From the IMG/VR virus record IMGVR_UViG_3300013102_000030, positions 110,137 to 174,136 of that record: a DNA stretch of 64,000 nt, one strand, 5' to 3'. This stretch comes from a virus. The position numbers were made by a program, and so were the translations under genes. The notes under the pieces were generated by a model. The model was not told where the DNA came from. It worked only from the letters and a program-made list of their open reading frames with translations, and ran no database searches. Shown here one piece after another: positions 24,137 to 31,878 of the stretch (within the stretch, counting starts at the first letter, position 1; each line of letters opens with the position of its first letter).

Positions 24137-24247
24137 TGTTGGTAGCCAGTAAATCCCCTCCTAGTTTACTGGCGAACGATCCGGTTTGGTACCCGGATCG
24201 GGGAAGTCCCGCAGTTGTAGCCTTTGCTCCTGCGGGACTTCTTTTTT
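24137..24247 (+). ncRNA. Candidate structured small RNA ending in a terminator
   Basis: Three perfect hairpins in a row after the promoter: 24145-24153 with 24165-24173 (9 bp, C/T-rich loop), 24177-24184 with 24193-24200 (8 bp), and 24204-24214 with 24230-24240 (11 bp) followed by CTTTTTT. Together ~110 nt with no ORF. A phage regulatory RNA or a structured leader; terminator at the 3' end favours an independent RNA. No match to tRNA shape. Confidence 0.7.
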
Positions 24248-24288
24248 GACCAAAATCTCTAACAGAAACAACAAGTAAAGGATCTATC

Positions 24289-24539
24289 ATTTCCACTGCA
24301 ACCATCTCCGCTCCTGCTGCCACTGCCGATCAGGAAGTGCTGCACACCACGTCTGTAAGCTGGTAGCCAACACCAGCAACTGGCGCAAAGTCGCCAAGGA
24401 TCTCATCGGTGATGAGCCTGTGACGTACGCTGAGCGGTCCAAGAAGGACACCCTGAGGAAGTTCCCCATCATCAACATCTCCTCCTCCGACAAGGAAGCT
24501 CTGGATCGCGTGTTGACAAAGGCAGCAGAGGTCGAATAG
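24289..24539 (+). pseudogene. Frameshifted small gene with ATT/ATC start
   Basis: AAAGGA stands 6 bases before ATT 24289 (an ATC is at 24286); no ATG, GTG or TTG precedes the coding-like stretch STATISAPAATADQEV. That frame stops at 24366, but the -1 frame continues with LVANTSNWRKVAKDLI to a stop at 24539. One extra A near 24357 would join both into an ~83-residue basic protein. Either a one-base deletion, a sequencing error or frameshifting. Product unknown; DNA-binding style composition. Confidence 0.55.
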
Positions 24540-24542
24540 AGT

Positions 24543-24734
24543 ATGACTAAAGGAATGATCTGGACCGCGCTAATCACAGCGTTGGTCCTTCTGACCGGAG
24601 TCCTCATCGGACATGCACACCATGCTCAGAATGAGCAGGTCAAGAACTTCAACATGGAATGTATTCAGGCTGGCGGAACCATGGAAGTCCACAAGGACAT
24701 CGAAAAAGTCTTCTGCCAGAAGAACAAGAACTAG
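24543..24734 (+). CDS. Single-span small membrane protein
   Basis: 63 residues. TM helix about residues 5-23 (WTALITALVLLTGVLIG), then a His-rich juxtamembrane and an outer part with two Cys (MECIQAGG, FCQK). Similar Cys-x-n-GG layout occurs in other tiny exported proteins of this genome (e.g. 53051, 45683). Role unknown. Confidence 0.65.
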   Translation: MTKGMIWTALITALVLLTGVLIGHAHHAQNEQVKNFNMECIQAGGTMEVHKDIEKVFCQKNKN

Positions 24735-24744
24735 AAAGGACAAA

Positions 24745-25179
24745 ATGGGATACAAGAAAGACGTTGCAAAGGGCATCGGTGGAGGCACCCTTGTTCTGAT
24801 CGTGGTCCTCGTGATCGGCGGTCTCATCTCGGGAGGCATCTGGCTCTTCGGAGTAGCAACCTCCGGCATCAAGGGTCAGGGTGACGCTGTCAAGATCAAC
24901 AACAGCGCTGAGAACTGGACGAAGAACCAAGCGTACTTCCACAAGCAGTTCGAAGCTGTCAAGGCAGCGGACCAGAAGATCGGAACCTACAAGACCGTTC
25001 TGGACACCGACCCCAAGGACAAGACCGCGCTGACCAACTACACCAGCATGGTCAACCAGTGCAAGAACTACGTCGCTGAGTACAACGCCAAGTCGGCAGA
25101 TGTACTGGCCCGTTACTGGAAAGATCCGGAACTGCCGACCACCATCAACGAACTCAACCCCGCCACCGACTGCAAGTAA
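24745..25179 (+). CDS. Membrane-anchored helical protein
   Basis: 144 residues; ATG 24745 with AAAGGACAAA upstream (an earlier in-frame ATG gives an implausible N-terminus). Cytoplasmic MGYKKD, Gly-rich TM helix about residues 11-37, then an exported helical domain (QNWTKN-type start, DQKIGTYKTVL, NQCKNYVAEYNA), which recalls LemA-like coiled coils but is too short to call. Confidence 0.65.
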   Translation: MGYKKDVAKGIGGGTLVLIVVLVIGGLISGGIWLFGVATSGIKGQGDAVKINNSAENWTKNQAYFHKQFEAVKAADQKIGTYKTVLDTDPKDKTALTNYTSMVNQCKNYVAEYNAKSADVLARYWKDPELPTTINELNPATDCK

Positions 25180-25190
25180 AGGACAAACAC

Positions 25191-25670
25191 ATGAAGAGCA
25201 TTACCAAGAAAATCTCTGCCGTTGCTGTAGCCGGTCTGCTGGTCTTCAGCGCCACGGCCTGTTCCCCCAAGAGTGCGGAACTGAAGGAACGTGAAGCACT
25301 CCAGAACCAGTCCGCCAAGAAGGACTCGCTGGAACTGAAGAACCTCGCCGCCAAGCGGGATCTGGAGAACAACCCGGAGACGCTTCGCTACGTCTACATC
25401 ATGAACTTTGGTCAGATCGTCGGCTACTACACGGCCAAGGGCAAGATCTCCTCGTCGGCTTCCCAGATCGCCCCTGAGCAGGATCTGATCAAGATCTGTG
25501 AGAACTGCTCCGACCGCCTCATCATGGACTCTGCCAAGGATGACGGCTCCTACGGTGACGGTGATCCCGGAATCTTCTTCTTCACCCCGGATGGTACGAT
25601 GATCGAGACCAGCCTTGATTACATCGTCTCCACCAACCCCGTCGCCATCGACGTAAAGCGTCTGGGCTAA
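25191..25670 (+). CDS. Lipoprotein
   Basis: 159 residues. Signal MKSITKK, hydrophobic core, lipobox SATAC (Cys near residue 24). A charged coiled-coil stretch (KEREALQNQSAKKDSLELKN) follows, then a beta-rich C-terminal domain with an ICENC pair. The C-terminal part, with QIVGYYTAKG and TPDGTMIET, resembles an actinobacterial lipoprotein domain I cannot name. Predicted at the outer face of the host membrane. Confidence 0.75.
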   Translation: MKSITKKISAVAVAGLLVFSATACSPKSAELKEREALQNQSAKKDSLELKNLAAKRDLENNPETLRYVYIMNFGQIVGYYTAKGKISSSASQIAPEQDLIKICENCSDRLIMDSAKDDGSYGDGDPGIFFFTPDGTMIETSLDYIVSTNPVAIDVKRLG

Positions 25671-25674
25671 AACA

Positions 25675-25706
25675 AAAGACCCCTTCTCTTAGGAGAGGGG
25701 GTCTTT
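25675..25706. terminator. Bidirectional terminator between convergent genes
   Basis: AAAGACCCC (25675-25683) pairs with GGGGTCTTT (25698-25706), with further C/T-A/G pairing inside; A-run and T-run on either side. Serves the lipoprotein operon (+) and the terminase operon (-). Confidence 0.85.
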
Positions 25707-25709
25707 CGT

Positions 25710-27149
25710 TTATCGTCTGTAGAAGTTCTTTGTTCGGATCGAGCCGGAGATCCTGCTTCGTCCTGATCCCATCGTCTGGGGAAGCTTCCTGCTGGCTGCT
25801 GAAGAGGCCGCATAGCGTCCTGCCCTCAGTCCGGGAGGAGGAGTAATGACCGCTGCGGTCACGCCCCACACCATGGCATCCAGTCTGTCAGGGCTGTAGC
25901 GGCTGCTCTCCGGGTCCCAGAACAGGCACTGGTCTTCCAGTTCAGGCATGATGCCATTGAAGCGCACACGGCCCTGCTGCATGGCAATGACGACCGGTTC
26001 TGCACGAGTCTGCTTACCACGGGTAGCGACAACAGGGAACGTGATCAGTCCGTCATCAACAGCGTTGATCGCCATCTGGATCAGTGCGCCGCCTTGGTTT
26101 TTCTCATAGACTACGAACTTTGTGTTCCACTTCTTGGCTGCATTCACAACAACCTTGGACCAAACGTCCGGTCCAGCCTTGATTGAGAAATCTTCTAGGA
26201 CATATACCTTGCGTTGTGTGAGATCGCGTTCTTGGGTACAACCCATGACCATGATCCCACATTCGTCTTTTGGGTTTTCTGCCACTGAAGGGTCCACCGC
26301 CACAAACCTCAGGGGAAGGTACGGGGGCCTTCCGGATTTGTCGATGGCCTTGTCCAGCATCTCCTGTGTGAAGACGACACCCTCAGCATCCTCAAGCATC
26401 ATTCCGTCAAGCTCCTGCTTAGCCAGATCGGAGTTACCGTACTGGCCCACAAGGTTGTCGATGTAGTTCTTGGAGAGGGAGGTATTGTCAAACGTGGAAC
26501 CTGTGATAATCTTGATTCGACGTGAGGGATCTTTAGCGTTCTCCATCAGGTCGCGCATAACCGCAGTCCTCTTAGGAGTCGTTGCCAGCAGAAGCTGGGG
26601 GTTCTCTCCCAGACGGGTAGCAGCAACAAGGTTGGAGAACAGGGTAGCACCGGAAGCGTCAACGTTCGTCTTCCACGCCGCGAACTCGTCACCCACACCA
26701 TAGTGGAACTGGGGACCACGAGCGGAGTCAGGAGACTCAGAGGACAGCAGGAGGGCCTGTGATCCGTTGGGCCAGTGCAGTGTCTGGACGTGCTGCTTGT
26801 ACTCTGGACGTTCGTCTGGGTGGTGTACAGCCAGTACTCCGGACTCACCAAGGATCATTGTGTTACGTACGTCAGCGACGGTACGTGCAGCAATGGCGAT
26901 ACGGCATCCGGGATTCTCCAGAGCCTTGCGCCTGATCCACTGGGAGGCTGTCAGAGTCTTGCCGAAACCACGGCCAGCGACTAGGGCTGTGATGAACCAG
27001 TCACCATCGGGAACCTGTTGCTCCGGCCTCAGCCAGAACTTTGCGTCATACTGGAGATTTTCAAAATCCTTCTCCGTATAACCCTTGAAGATCTCAGCGC
27101 GTTCTGCATCAGACAGCGCTGCAATCTCCTCAGCTAGGGATTTTGCCAT
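25710..27149 (-). CDS. terL: Terminase large subunit
   Basis: 479 residues. Walker A ALVAGRGFGKT (residues 55-65), Walker B region GVGDEFAAW, coupling motif ATTPKR, and nuclease-domain acidic sites AVDPSV and later VYEKNQGG and DRLDAMVWG. It powers DNA packaging and cuts concatemers. It stands on the opposite strand from nearly everything else, with only one small gene in its operon, away from any recognisable capsid gene. The start overlaps the gene upstream by 20 bases. Confidence 0.93.
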   Translation of the reverse strand: MAKSLAEEIAALSDAERAEIFKGYTEKDFENLQYDAKFWLRPEQQVPDGDWFITALVAGRGFGKTLTASQWIRRKALENPGCRIAIAARTVADVRNTMILGESGVLAVHHPDERPEYKQHVQTLHWPNGSQALLLSSESPDSARGPQFHYGVGDEFAAWKTNVDASGATLFSNLVAATRLGENPQLLLATTPKRTAVMRDLMENAKDPSRRIKIITGSTFDNTSLSKNYIDNLVGQYGNSDLAKQELDGMMLEDAEGVVFTQEMLDKAIDKSGRPPYLPLRFVAVDPSVAENPKDECGIMVMGCTQERDLTQRKVYVLEDFSIKAGPDVWSKVVVNAAKKWNTKFVVYEKNQGGALIQMAINAVDDGLITFPVVATRGKQTRAEPVVIAMQQGRVRFNGIMPELEDQCLFWDPESSRYSPDRLDAMVWGVTAAVITPPPGLRAGRYAASSAASRKLPQTMGSGRSRISGSIRTKNFYRR

Positions 27150-27417
27150 TGTGTGCTCTTTCGGGTAGTGTGGACTCTGTTGCCGCCCATGGATTGACGA
27201 TTAGAACCGTTGATCCGTCACCCGCTTTCGCTCTCGTGGCCTCAATCTGATCGCGTAGATCGACTGGGACATGATCCGGTGTTGACTCATGTACCGTGAA
27301 GTGGTACTCTGAGTCTGGAAAGTAGGTGTCGCGTACAGCTTCAGCGATCTCGATCACACGAGTGGTGTCTGTCAGTACGAAAACGGCACTATTGAAGGAA
27401 GTCATAGAGTTAGTCAT
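27130..27417 (-). CDS. Small protein upstream of terL
   Basis: 95 residues; ATG 27417 (or 27405). On the minus strand a TAAAAT hexamer ends six bases before the ATG, so the mRNA is probably leaderless. An alpha-beta protein with VFVLTDTTRV and STVLIVNPW; it does not look like a helix-turn-helix small terminase. It overlaps terL and is co-translated; it may help packaging or be unrelated. Confidence 0.65.
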   Translation of the reverse strand: MTNSMTSFNSAVFVLTDTTRVIEIAEAVRDTYFPDSEYHFTVHESTPDHVPVDLRDQIEATRAKAGDGSTVLIVNPWAATESTLPERAHNGKIPS

Positions 27418-27455
27418 TACTCTATTTTACCATATTCAACCTAAAAGGAGTTCGA

Positions 27456-27926
27456 TTGAAAAACGTCACGCCCGTCCTGAACCGTCTTGAGTACATCGTG
27501 GAGAAGGAAAACGTGTACAGGAATCCGGGAGACGCAGCGGTTCGTGCCGTCAAGGAGATCGATGAGAAGTTCATCGTGATTGCACGCAACACCCTTCCCA
27601 TCGTTGAGAAGACGAAGGACCCGTCCGTCTGGGGATGCGGACAGGACATTCATCGTGTCGGTGGTGTCACCGATCAGAACTCCGATCCCGACTTCCACCG
27701 CAAGCGTGCAAAGGAGCACCTTGCCATGGCCGTCCATCTCATCCAGAAGAAAGAAGAGAAGGCTGAGAAGCTGACTGCACAGCGAAAGAAGATCTGGCTG
27801 GAACTCTTCCCGAGCGCAGTGGCTACAGATTCCTTCTCCTATGAAGGACAGCCCACTCACGTCAAGCTCGCCATCGATAAGATCGTCTCTCTGGAGAATA
27901 CGATTTCGACTTCCGCCCACTTCTAG
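27456..27926 (+). CDS. Unknown charged helical protein
   Basis: 156 residues; TTG with AAAAGGAG upstream. Starts divergently from the terminase operon, 38 bases away. Helical with a Lys/Glu-rich coiled coil near residue 90-115 (IQKKEEKAEKLTAQRKKI) and DxFSYEGQPTHVKLAI near the end. No family recognised. A Trp-Gly-Cys-Gly segment in the middle could be a structural turn. Confidence 0.7.
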   Translation: MKNVTPVLNRLEYIVEKENVYRNPGDAAVRAVKEIDEKFIVIARNTLPIVEKTKDPSVWGCGQDIHRVGGVTDQNSDPDFHRKRAKEHLAMAVHLIQKKEEKAEKLTAQRKKIWLELFPSAVATDSFSYEGQPTHVKLAIDKIVSLENTISTSAHF

Positions 27927-27934
27927 GCTAAGCT
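27906..27934 (+). promoter_or_regulatory. Putative promoter
   Basis: TCGACT, 17 bases, TAAGCT. The -10 matches those at 35757 and 63431. Confidence 0.45.
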
Positions 27935-27956
27935 AGATACCAACAGCAAGGACCAA

Positions 27957-28181
27957 TTGAAAAAGGAGAGCATGCAGATCATCACCAAGGGCGAAGCACT
28001 GGAAGCCCTGAATAATGTACGTCGGGATGAGCGGGAACAGTTCTCCATCAATGGTAATCCGCACCAACTTGGTCCGGTTACCATCTATTGTGTGACGGTG
28101 TGGTCCGAAGACAACGTGGACTTCCCGGAAGTAATGTTCGTTCGTGAAAAAGGAAAGGTCAAGGTACATGGCACAGCATAA
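27957..28181 (+). CDS. Small unknown protein
   Basis: 74 residues from TTG 27957, five bases after AAGGA; ATG 27972 is the alternative. Helix at the start, then strands (VTIYCVTVW, PEVMFVREKG). Shares 14 bases with the next small ORF. Unrecognised. Confidence 0.6.
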   Translation: MKKESMQIITKGEALEALNNVRRDEREQFSINGNPHQLGPVTIYCVTVWSEDNVDFPEVMFVREKGKVKVHGTA

Positions 28182-28254
28182 GGAAAGCGGTCTGGACGTT
28201 CTGGATCAGATGTTCGACGCACAGGAGTTCGGAGAGGCGGACTGTGGAGCGTAA
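28168..28254 (+). CDS. 28-residue peptide
   Basis: ATG 28168 after AAGG; acidic (DVLDQMFDAQEFGEADCGA). It bridges two overlapping genes, so it may serve mainly for translational coupling. Confidence 0.4.
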   Translation: MAQHKESGLDVLDQMFDAQEFGEADCGA

Positions 28255-28561
28255 CTGGGACAACATCATCACGGACCCGGAGACGGGCCTGCCGGATCTT
28301 CCCAGCAATATGTTCTGGCGGGTGAAGGAGACTTCCGTTGGATACTTTGAGGTCCGCCTCATCGAGAAGCGAGAGGTCCGCTACTTTATCTTCTGGAAGA
28401 AGGTCAAGGAGTTACCGTCTACCCACTACGGTGTAGGCAAGGTACTGGACAAGGAGACTATACGTGCCCGTGCCGAGTTCGCTTACAGCGACTGGCGCTC
28501 GTGGGTTCGGTTGCAGCGTGCCAAGGATCTTCTGGGAGACTACCCGCCGAAGTCCCTCTAA
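28244..28561 (+). CDS. TGLP-LP-FW paralogue 1
   Basis: 105 residues from GTG 28244 (GAGAGG 6 bases upstream). Begins with TGLPDLPSNMFWRVKE and ends GDYPPKSL. The same start and end motifs occur in the proteins at 32437 and 33006, so these are three members of one family with different middles. Trp/Tyr-rich with beta character. Function unknown. Confidence 0.75.
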   Translation: MERNWDNIITDPETGLPDLPSNMFWRVKETSVGYFEVRLIEKREVRYFIFWKKVKELPSTHYGVGKVLDKETIRARAEFAYSDWRSWVRLQRAKDLLGDYPPKSL

Positions 28562-28615
28562 TATACCCCTTGCGGAATATGATACAATGGAAGCTCACCA
28601 TTGATTGGAGAATCA

Positions 28616-28767
28616 TGAGTACCATTGCGTCTATTGCTGCACTTGTAATCGGAATCCTTCTCATCCTATGGACCGTCCACATTGTCGTCACCGTTCTTGG
28701 GTGGGCACTTGTGGTCATCGGAGCGATCTATCTACTGAACAACTTGCTTGGTAAGAAAAGTCCCTGA
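28616..28767 (+). CDS. Tiny two-span membrane protein
   Basis: 50 residues; ATG with TTGGAGAA upstream. Almost wholly hydrophobic (residues 3-43) with a basic C-terminus GKKSP. An extended -10 (TG-A-TACAAT, 28580-28588) lies 27 bases upstream, so it may be a single-gene unit closed by the terminator at 28789. Confidence 0.65.
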
Positions 28768-28788
28768 TCCATAGCATTGCGTGAGTAA

Positions 28789-28828
28789 CAGTGGCCTCAT
28801 CCGAGCAATCGGGTGAGGTCACTGCTTT
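28789..28828 (+). terminator. Rho-independent terminator
   Basis: 14-bp stem (28789-28802 with 28811-28824, two G-T pairs), 8-base loop, then CTTT. Confidence 0.75.
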
Positions 28829-28865
28829 ACCCAAAGAAAACATCAAAGACTAAAGAAAGAGTACC

Positions 28866-29081
28866 TTGAAAATCACCCTCAGCAAATGGGTTATGAACGT
28901 GAACATCTTTACCACCATCGTTCTCGTCATCGTCCTGTTCTTCGCTGCACCCGTTGTCCTCCCTTCCGTGCCGGTGCTGGCAATCCTCATGTGGATCTTC
29001 GCGGGATGGTTCTCGATCTCCACACTTCTGCTGATCCTCAGCCAGTGGCTGATCGACTCGATCAAGGAAGACGCAAGGTAG
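28866..29081 (+). CDS. Two-span membrane protein
   Basis: 71 residues; TTG with AAAGAG upstream. Hydrophobic segments at about 12-32 and 36-60, short charged tail SIKEDAR. Probably an inner-membrane hairpin. No enzyme or holin family recognised. Confidence 0.65.
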   Translation: MKITLSKWVMNVNIFTTIVLVIVLFFAAPVVLPSVPVLAILMWIFAGWFSISTLLLILSQWLIDSIKEDAR

Positions 29082-29107
29082 ACACAAGAATCCCAATCGT
29101 GTAAGTT
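29079..29107 (+). promoter_or_regulatory. Putative promoter
   Basis: TAGACA, 17 bases, TAAGTT, 42 bases before the HNH-like gene. Confidence 0.5.
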
Positions 29108-29149
29108 AGAAGCCTTGGTCTCAACGATACGAAAGGTCTACTGCCCTGA

Positions 29150-29866
29150 ATGATTGAATTTGTCATCAACTTCCTGAAGAAACTGTTCGGGAAGGAAGAA
29201 CCACCACCGGAGCCGGAAGCTCCACAAAAGTTCACTATCCCCCATCCTTGGCCCTTCAAGTCTGGCCCTCCCAAAGATGAAGACCCGCTCATCCGGGAGA
29301 TGATCAGAGGAGTCCAAACCATCCGTGGACATGCGTTCTATGTCTACAGAGGCCAGACTCGCAGGCATCTGAGGAATGAGAAGGGCCGCGAGACACATAT
29401 GGCCCGACACATCGTCTGGTGGATGGAAGGACGCAAGTTCCCAGACACCGCACGCGGCCTCACAACGACCTGTGGGGAGCCGAAATGCATCAAGCTGGAT
29501 CACCTTGCACTGGTCCCCAAAGGACCGGAACTGGGGCCTCAGAGGTCCAAGGAGATCCCCAAGGCCAACCACGTTGCAAAGCGCAAGCAGCCTCCGGCAC
29601 CATCAGCACCAAAGAACAAGACACAGCAAGAGAAGCCACACCTTGAGAAAGGTGACCGCAGCAAGTGCCCCACATCCAAGGTCTACTTCAAGACGCAGGG
29701 TGAAGCACGCAGGCGAGCCACCATCCTCAACGCTCCAGAAATCAGGGGAAAGGGCCGAAGGGTCTATCCTTACGACACACCATGCCCCTACTGCTTTGGC
29801 TGGCATCTCACCAAGATCAAACCGGGAACCTACAAGCGGAACCCGATCAAGAACTCCTCCTACTGA
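29150..29866 (+). CDS. HNH-like/zinc protein with CPYC-WH C-terminal domain
   Basis: 238 residues. After a Pro-rich start, ETHMARHIVWWMEGR, TTTCGEPKCIKLDHLALVPK resembles the degenerate HNH fold of phage homing-type nucleases (Cys pair followed by D-H). A Lys/Pro/Gln linker follows. The C-terminal domain TPCPYCFGWHLTKIKPG is a small zinc-type module often seen in phage proteins. A nicking or DNA-binding function is plausible; the second catalytic His is not certain. Confidence 0.6.
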   Translation: MIEFVINFLKKLFGKEEPPPEPEAPQKFTIPHPWPFKSGPPKDEDPLIREMIRGVQTIRGHAFYVYRGQTRRHLRNEKGRETHMARHIVWWMEGRKFPDTARGLTTTCGEPKCIKLDHLALVPKGPELGPQRSKEIPKANHVAKRKQPPAPSAPKNKTQQEKPHLEKGDRSKCPTSKVYFKTQGEARRRATILNAPEIRGKGRRVYPYDTPCPYCFGWHLTKIKPGTYKRNPIKNSSY

Positions 29867-29875
29867 AAGGTACAC

Positions 29876-30139
29876 ATGGCACAGCCCATTCCTGAATTTG
29901 TTATTGACCACCTTGGGAAGGAGGTTCGGCCCGGAGATTACGTCGTCTACGCGGTACGCTCGGGCAACACCGGAGCCATGGAACACGGAACCGTTGTCGG
30001 TTTTCAGTTCTCCAAGCCGAAGTACTGGGACACTCAGATCCTCAAGATCAAGATCCAAGGTCCGCACGCTGACCGTCGTCCGTCCCTCATCGAAGAGCAG
30101 CACAAACGTTTCGCAAAAGTAGAGCCTCCGAAGTTGTAA
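29876..30139 (+). CDS. Beta-barrel (SH3/KOW-like) protein
   Basis: 87 residues, ATG with GAAAGGTACAC upstream. RPGDYVVYAVRSG, then HGTVVGFQF, repeats the GD-x-V and G-x-V pattern of the many barrel proteins in this window. The C-terminal third is basic. Possible nucleic-acid or ribosome binder (inferred). Confidence 0.65.
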   Translation: MAQPIPEFVIDHLGKEVRPGDYVVYAVRSGNTGAMEHGTVVGFQFSKPKYWDTQILKIKIQGPHADRRPSLIEEQHKRFAKVEPPKL

Positions 30140-30162
30140 ATCTGGCAGGCATGCAGTACCAT
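30134..30162 (+). promoter_or_regulatory. Putative promoter
   Basis: TTGTAA, 17 bases, TACCAT, overlapping the end of the preceding gene. Confidence 0.45.
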
Positions 30163-30213
30163 TGAAATAGCGCAAGACGCTCACAACGTAAAGAACAAAT
30201 CGGAAGGAACAAA

Positions 30214-30531
30214 TTGTCCACTCTTGCAGAACCGAAAGCTCCTGAACATCTGACTGACGCGGAGCTTGACTTCTCGGTACTGGATGCACTCGATTACGCA
30301 CCGCCGTGCGAGATCCCCACCCACGCCACCAACAGCATGTGCAGCAAGTCTGACGCTGAATGGATCGTGGAAACCCACCACCTGTGCGCTCCGGCCACTC
30401 GCCTTGTCTGTGAAGGCTTCAAGGACTCCATGGTCCAGCACGGCAAGGATCTTGGCGGCAAATACACTTGCCGTAAGTGCGAGGAAACCGTAGACTTTGA
30501 GGAATTCTTTGACGTGATCGGCAAGATCTGA
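30214..30531 (+). CDS. Cys-rich small protein
   Basis: 105 residues, TTG with GGAAGGAACAAA upstream. Five Cys, of which CRKC near residue 88 and C/H pairs at CAPATRLVC and HHLC may hold zinc. Overlaps the next start by one base (TGATG). Unrecognised. Confidence 0.65.
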   Translation: MSTLAEPKAPEHLTDAELDFSVLDALDYAPPCEIPTHATNSMCSKSDAEWIVETHHLCAPATRLVCEGFKDSMVQHGKDLGGKYTCRKCEETVDFEEFFDVIGKI

Positions 30532-30821
30532 TGAGTGAATCAGATGTAATCGCACGTCTGGCTAGGGCCTGTGCCCGTGGAGAACGACAGCTAGCCTTTG
30601 TCAACGAACTGCTGGCTGATGAAGCCTACGTCAAGCTGGTACCGATCCCGGTATACTGGGGCGGAAGGCATCAGGCAGAAGGAACGTCCTACGGAAACTC
30701 CGGTATGGGCGGGGAAAGCTGGCGGTCCCTGAGGAAGCGCCTGATCTCCAACGGATTCATCATCAAGGGTGATCCATGGAAAGGCAAGTCACGGCAGATC
30801 CACATGAGGTTCAGTGTCTAG
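30531..30821 (+). CDS. Unknown small basic protein
   Basis: 96 residues. N-terminal helix, then YWGGRHQAEGTSYGNSGMGGESWRSLRKRL, rich in Gly/Arg/Trp, ending with a strand. The layout suggests a nucleic-acid-binding wing, but no fold is assigned. Confidence 0.6.
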   Translation: MSESDVIARLARACARGERQLAFVNELLADEAYVKLVPIPVYWGGRHQAEGTSYGNSGMGGESWRSLRKRLISNGFIIKGDPWKGKSRQIHMRFSV

Positions 30822-31038
30822 GGAGCCAGTCACACGCAGTGGCTGGTGCCTGAAGTATCCTGTCACCGAATGGAACCAAGCTGAGCATGACAAGTGTCCC
30901 ATGCACTTTCCACAGAGGTCTTGCACCTGTGACTGTGGGCATAAGGGTGAACGTACTCTTGAGAGTAGGGGCATGACATATCAGCCCTTCATCCCGCCCA
31001 AGGCAGTCATAGCGAAAGAAGAAAGTGAAGAGTCGTAA
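30814..31038 (+). CDS. Small Cys/His zinc-type protein
   Basis: 74 residues from GTG 30814, GAGG 4 bases upstream. WCLKY, HDKCPMHF, SCTCDCGH supply enough Cys/His for one or two zinc ions. The ORF at 38834 has a similar compact Cys/His set. Overlaps neighbours on both sides. Confidence 0.6.
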   Translation: MSREPVTRSGWCLKYPVTEWNQAEHDKCPMHFPQRSCTCDCGHKGERTLESRGMTYQPFIPPKAVIAKEESEES

Positions 31039-31396
31039 GACAAGGTCCCTGTCTCTGGGGATTGCTGGCCTGCTTGCCAGTGCCATGATCACCGGCTGTA
31101 CCCCTAGCGGTGAAGTCATCGATGCTGACTACGCCAAAGCCTGTCAGGACAAGCGGACTGAGATCCGAGTAGAAGACAACAACTGCTCTGAGAATGGCCG
31201 CTCCGGAGGCTACTACGGCTGGTACTTCTATCAGACCGGAGGAGGAACTGTTCCACCTGTTGGAAGCAAGATGACAGGAGGAAGCACCACTGCTCCTGCT
31301 GCTGGCAAGTCAGTTGCTCCGGCTCCTGTCAAAGGTGGAACTGTTGCCCGTGGTGGATTCGGAACCAGTGCAAAAGGTGGCTCCATCGGGGGTTGA
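31025..31396 (+). CDS. Lipoprotein with Gly/Ala/Pro-rich tail
   Basis: 123 residues from GTG 31025. Basic start KSRKTR, hydrophobic core, lipobox ITGC (Cys near residue 25). The small exported part has two more Cys and GGYYGWYFYQTGGG, as in surface proteins, then a low-complexity Gly/Ala/Pro tail. Predicted lipid-anchored, outward-facing. Confidence 0.75.
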   Translation: MKSRKTRSLSLGIAGLLASAMITGCTPSGEVIDADYAKACQDKRTEIRVEDNNCSENGRSGGYYGWYFYQTGGGTVPPVGSKMTGGSTTAPAAGKSVAPAPVKGGTVARGGFGTSAKGGSIGG

Positions 31397-31421
31397 CATC
31401 CCGGCTCTCCTCAATTAGTCT
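31393..31421 (+). promoter_or_regulatory. TAGTCT-family promoter
   Basis: TTGACA, 17 bases, TAGTCT; overlaps the stop of the preceding lipoprotein gene. Confidence 0.8.
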
Positions 31422-31461
31422 AAGTGTATCGAAGTTACCAACGATTGAAGGAGGAGAAGTC

Positions 31462-31878
31462 ATGACGGAATGGATGGACAGGGAACCCAAGGCCGAAGAG
31501 CCTGAGGAGATCAAGCGGGACAGGTGGGGAGGTATCGTCGGTGCCACCAATGAAGTTCCCGGCATGGTCCGCTGGGTCTCTGGAGAGTCCCACTACTTCC
31601 TGAAGCACAACTCGCCCGGACGGCCCATCTTCGCTCTGGGGCTGGAGCACCGGATCGGAGACATGGCCTACATCTTTGACACGTCCATTGAGTTCGATGA
31701 CGACGAAGCTGTAGACCTGATCGACCGGATCGCCTCATTCCAAGACCTGCCCACGTACTCCGAACTGATGGATGTCAGCAGCAAGCTCAACGCTCTGCTG
31801 TTGGAGACCGAACGCATGGACCGGCCCGAGGACCGCTACTTCCGGGACAAGCTCCGGGACATTCTGGGCAAGTCATGA
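31462..31878 (+). CDS. Unknown acidic protein
   Basis: 138 residues; ATG 31462 after GAAGGAGGAGAAG. The longer in-frame ORF would start inside the promoter. Strand-rich middle (PGMVRWVSGESHYFL, AYIFDTSIEF) and charged helical end. Heads a run of overlapping genes to 33915. No family recognised. Confidence 0.7.
   Translation: MTEWMDREPKAEEPEEIKRDRWGGIVGATNEVPGMVRWVSGESHYFLKHNSPGRPIFALGLEHRIGDMAYIFDTSIEFDDDEAVDLIDRIASFQDLPTYSELMDVSSKLNALLLETERMDRPEDRYFRDKLRDILGKS

Noticed and set aside
24137-24247. tRNA or tmRNA
   Set aside because: Stems do not form a cloverleaf and there is no T-loop (GGTTCGAATCC-like) sequence.
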